From Sphingomonas sp. (lineage in GTDB: Bacteria > Pseudomonadota > Alphaproteobacteria > Sphingomonadales > Sphingomonadaceae), in NCBI GenBank assembly GCA_019747165.1, contig JAIERC010000037.1, forward strand, positions 1 to 6,724: a DNA stretch of 6,724 nt, written 5' to 3'. Made by a program: the position numbers and the translations under genes. Below, piece after piece: positions 5,640-6,724 of the stretch. Each line of letters starts with the position of its first letter. Positions within the stretch are counted from its first letter, which is position 1. Below the pieces are notes generated by a model. The model was not told where the DNA came from. It ran no database searches and saw nothing but the letters and a program-made list of their open reading frames with translations.

Positions 5640-6724
5640 TTATCGCCGCACCATTTCCTTCGCCGCAACCGCCGCCGGCAAATCGGCATATTTCCCGAAC
5701 TCGTTGCGGGCAATGGCGCGGTTATGGACTTCGTCCGGACCGTCAGCGAAGCGCAATGTCCGCATCGCGGCCCAGGCATGCGCCAAGCCGAAATCGTCCG
5801 ACACGCCGCCGCCGCCATGCGCCTGAATCGCGTCGTCGAGGATCGACAAGGCCATATTGGGCGCCGCCACCTTGATCATCGCGATTTCCTGTTGCGCGCT
5901 CTTATTGCCGGCCTTGTCCATCATATCGGCAGCCTTGAGGCAGAGCAGCCGCGTCATTTCGATATCGATCCGCGCTTTGGCGATGCGCTGTTCCCAGATC
6001 GAGTGATCGGCAATCCGCTTGCCGAACGCGACGCGAGTCAGCAGCCGCTTGGCCATTGCCTCGATCGCCACTTCCGCCACGCCAATGGTGCGCATGCAAT
6101 GGTGAATCCGGCCCGGTCCGAGGCGACCTTGCGCGATTTCGAACCCGCGCCCTTCGCCGAGAAGGCAATTCTCAACCGGCACCCGGACGTCCTTCAATTC
6201 GACCTCACCATGCCCGTGCGGGGCATGGTCATAGCCATAGACGCTGAGCATCCGCTTGATGGTGACGCCGGGGGCATCCATCGGCACCAGGATTTGGCTT
6301 TGCTGGCTGTGGCGCGATCCTTCCGGGTTGGTCTTGCCCATGACGATCGCGATCTTGCAGCGCGGATCACCGACGCCCGAAGACCACCATTTGACGCCGT
6401 TGATGACATAATGGTCGCCATCACGGACCATACTGGTTTCGATATTGGTCGCATCCGATGAAGCAACGGCGGGCTCGGTCATCAGGAAGGCCGAGCGAAT
6501 CTCGCCATTCATCAGTGGCCGCAGCCACCGCTCCTTATGCTCGCGCGTCCCGTAACGGTGGAGCACTTCCATATTGCCAGTATCGGGTGCCGAGCAGTTG
6601 AAGCACTCGCTCGCCCAGCCGATCTTTCCCATTTCCTCAGCGCAAAGGGCATATTCCAGATTGGTGAGCTGGGTGCCTTCAAATTCAAAACTGTCATCGA
6701 CATGGGTCTGGCCCGAATGCGGCG
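5640..6724 (-). CDS. Acyl-CoA dehydrogenase, ACAD10/11 clade (LvaC-like), N terminus outside window
   Basis: There are 360 visible residues, ending at TAA 5642-5640; the frame is open to the right edge. Because conserved sequence (L-T-N-L-E-Y-A and C-A-E-E-M-G) precedes the ATG at 6632, that codon is internal; perhaps 40-55 residues are missing. Counting from the first whole codon, F-N-C-S-A-P-D-T-G-N (41-50) is a hallmark of the ACAD10/11 clade, followed by M-T-E-P (81-84) and S-S-D-A-T-N-I (88-94) of the flavin/substrate region. G-P-G-R-I-H-H-C-M-R is at 202-211, F-G-K at 233-235 and H-G-G-G-G-V at 302-307. A-D-G-P-D-E-V-H (326-333) lies where classical members have Y-E-G-T, so the usual catalytic Glu position is Asp. 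It is a cytoplasmic FAD enzyme, probably converting a 4-phosphoacyl-CoA, or dehydrogenating an acyl-CoA, to an enoyl-CoA. It is the first visible gene of the block. Confidence 0.93.
   Translation of the reverse strand, partial: PHSGQTHVDDSFEFEGTQLTNLEYALCAEEMGKIGWASECFNCSAPDTGNMEVLHRYGTREHKERWLRPLMNGEIRSAFLMTEPAVASSDATNIETSMVRDGDHYVINGVKWWSSGVGDPRCKIAIVMGKTNPEGSRHSQQSQILVPMDAPGVTIKRMLSVYGYDHAPHGHGEVELKDVRVPVENCLLGEGRGFEIAQGRLGPGRIHHCMRTIGVAEVAIEAMAKRLLTRVAFGKRIADHSIWEQRIAKARIDIEMTRLLCLKAADMMDKAGNKSAQQEIAMIKVAAPNMALSILDDAIQAHGGGGVSDDFGLAHAWAAMRTLRFADGPDEVHNRAIARNEFGKYADLPAAVAAKEMVRR

Noticed and set aside
4602..6461. Long plus-strand open frames (4602-5594 and 5724-6461) opposite the alcohol dehydrogenase and acyl-CoA dehydrogenase
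   Set aside because: They are antisense shadows in GC-rich coding sequence; no recognisable motifs or ribosome sites.

Overview
The window is a GC-rich (roughly 60-65% in most genes) stretch of what looks like a sphingomonad-type alphaproteobacterial chromosome. Three things suggest this: codon use dominated by G/C third positions, an Arg/Tyr/Gly-rich secreted-type protein tail at the left edge of a kind I associate with sphingomonads, and two intergenic palindromes built on a C-rich / GAAA / G-rich hairpin that I recognise as common in Sphingomonas, Sphingopyxis and Novosphingobium genomes. The assignment is by recognition, not by a search.

Layout. (1) 2-151 (+): the last 49 residues of an Arg/Gly/Tyr/Trp-rich small protein, followed by a short hairpin. 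(2) 202-1002 (-): an NAD-type short-chain dehydrogenase (SDR). (3) 1003-1263: a 261-bp divergent gap that must hold promoters for both neighbours, although I cannot fix the boxes. (4) 1264-2442 (+): a membrane acyltransferase-3 family protein, the only complete plus-strand gene, with a distinctly AT-richer 3' third. (5) 2487-6724 (-): a four-gene co-directional block, read right to left as acyl-CoA dehydrogenase (5' end beyond the window), zinc alcohol dehydrogenase, phosphotransferase of the APH fold, and a DHRS4-like SDR. The alcohol dehydrogenase stop and the phosphotransferase start share one base. The other two junctions are 135-bp and 100-bp gaps, each filled largely by a REP/BIME-like palindrome.

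How the genes may work together. The acyl-CoA dehydrogenase carries the signatures of the ACAD10/ACAD11 clade, and the phosphotransferase resembles the kinase-like domain fused to that dehydrogenase in animals. In the Pseudomonas putida levulinate pathway the corresponding separate proteins (LvaA kinase, LvaC dehydrogenase-like) phosphorylate a 4-hydroxyacyl-CoA and then eliminate the phosphate to an enoyl-CoA, while an SDR (LvaD) makes the 4-hydroxyacyl-CoA from the 4-oxo form. The block therefore looks like a catabolic module for hydroxylated or oxidised acyl chains feeding beta-oxidation. The real substrate is not visible in the sequence, and no acyl-CoA ligase or LvaB-like partner lies inside the window. 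I see no mobile element, CRISPR array, tRNA or rRNA.
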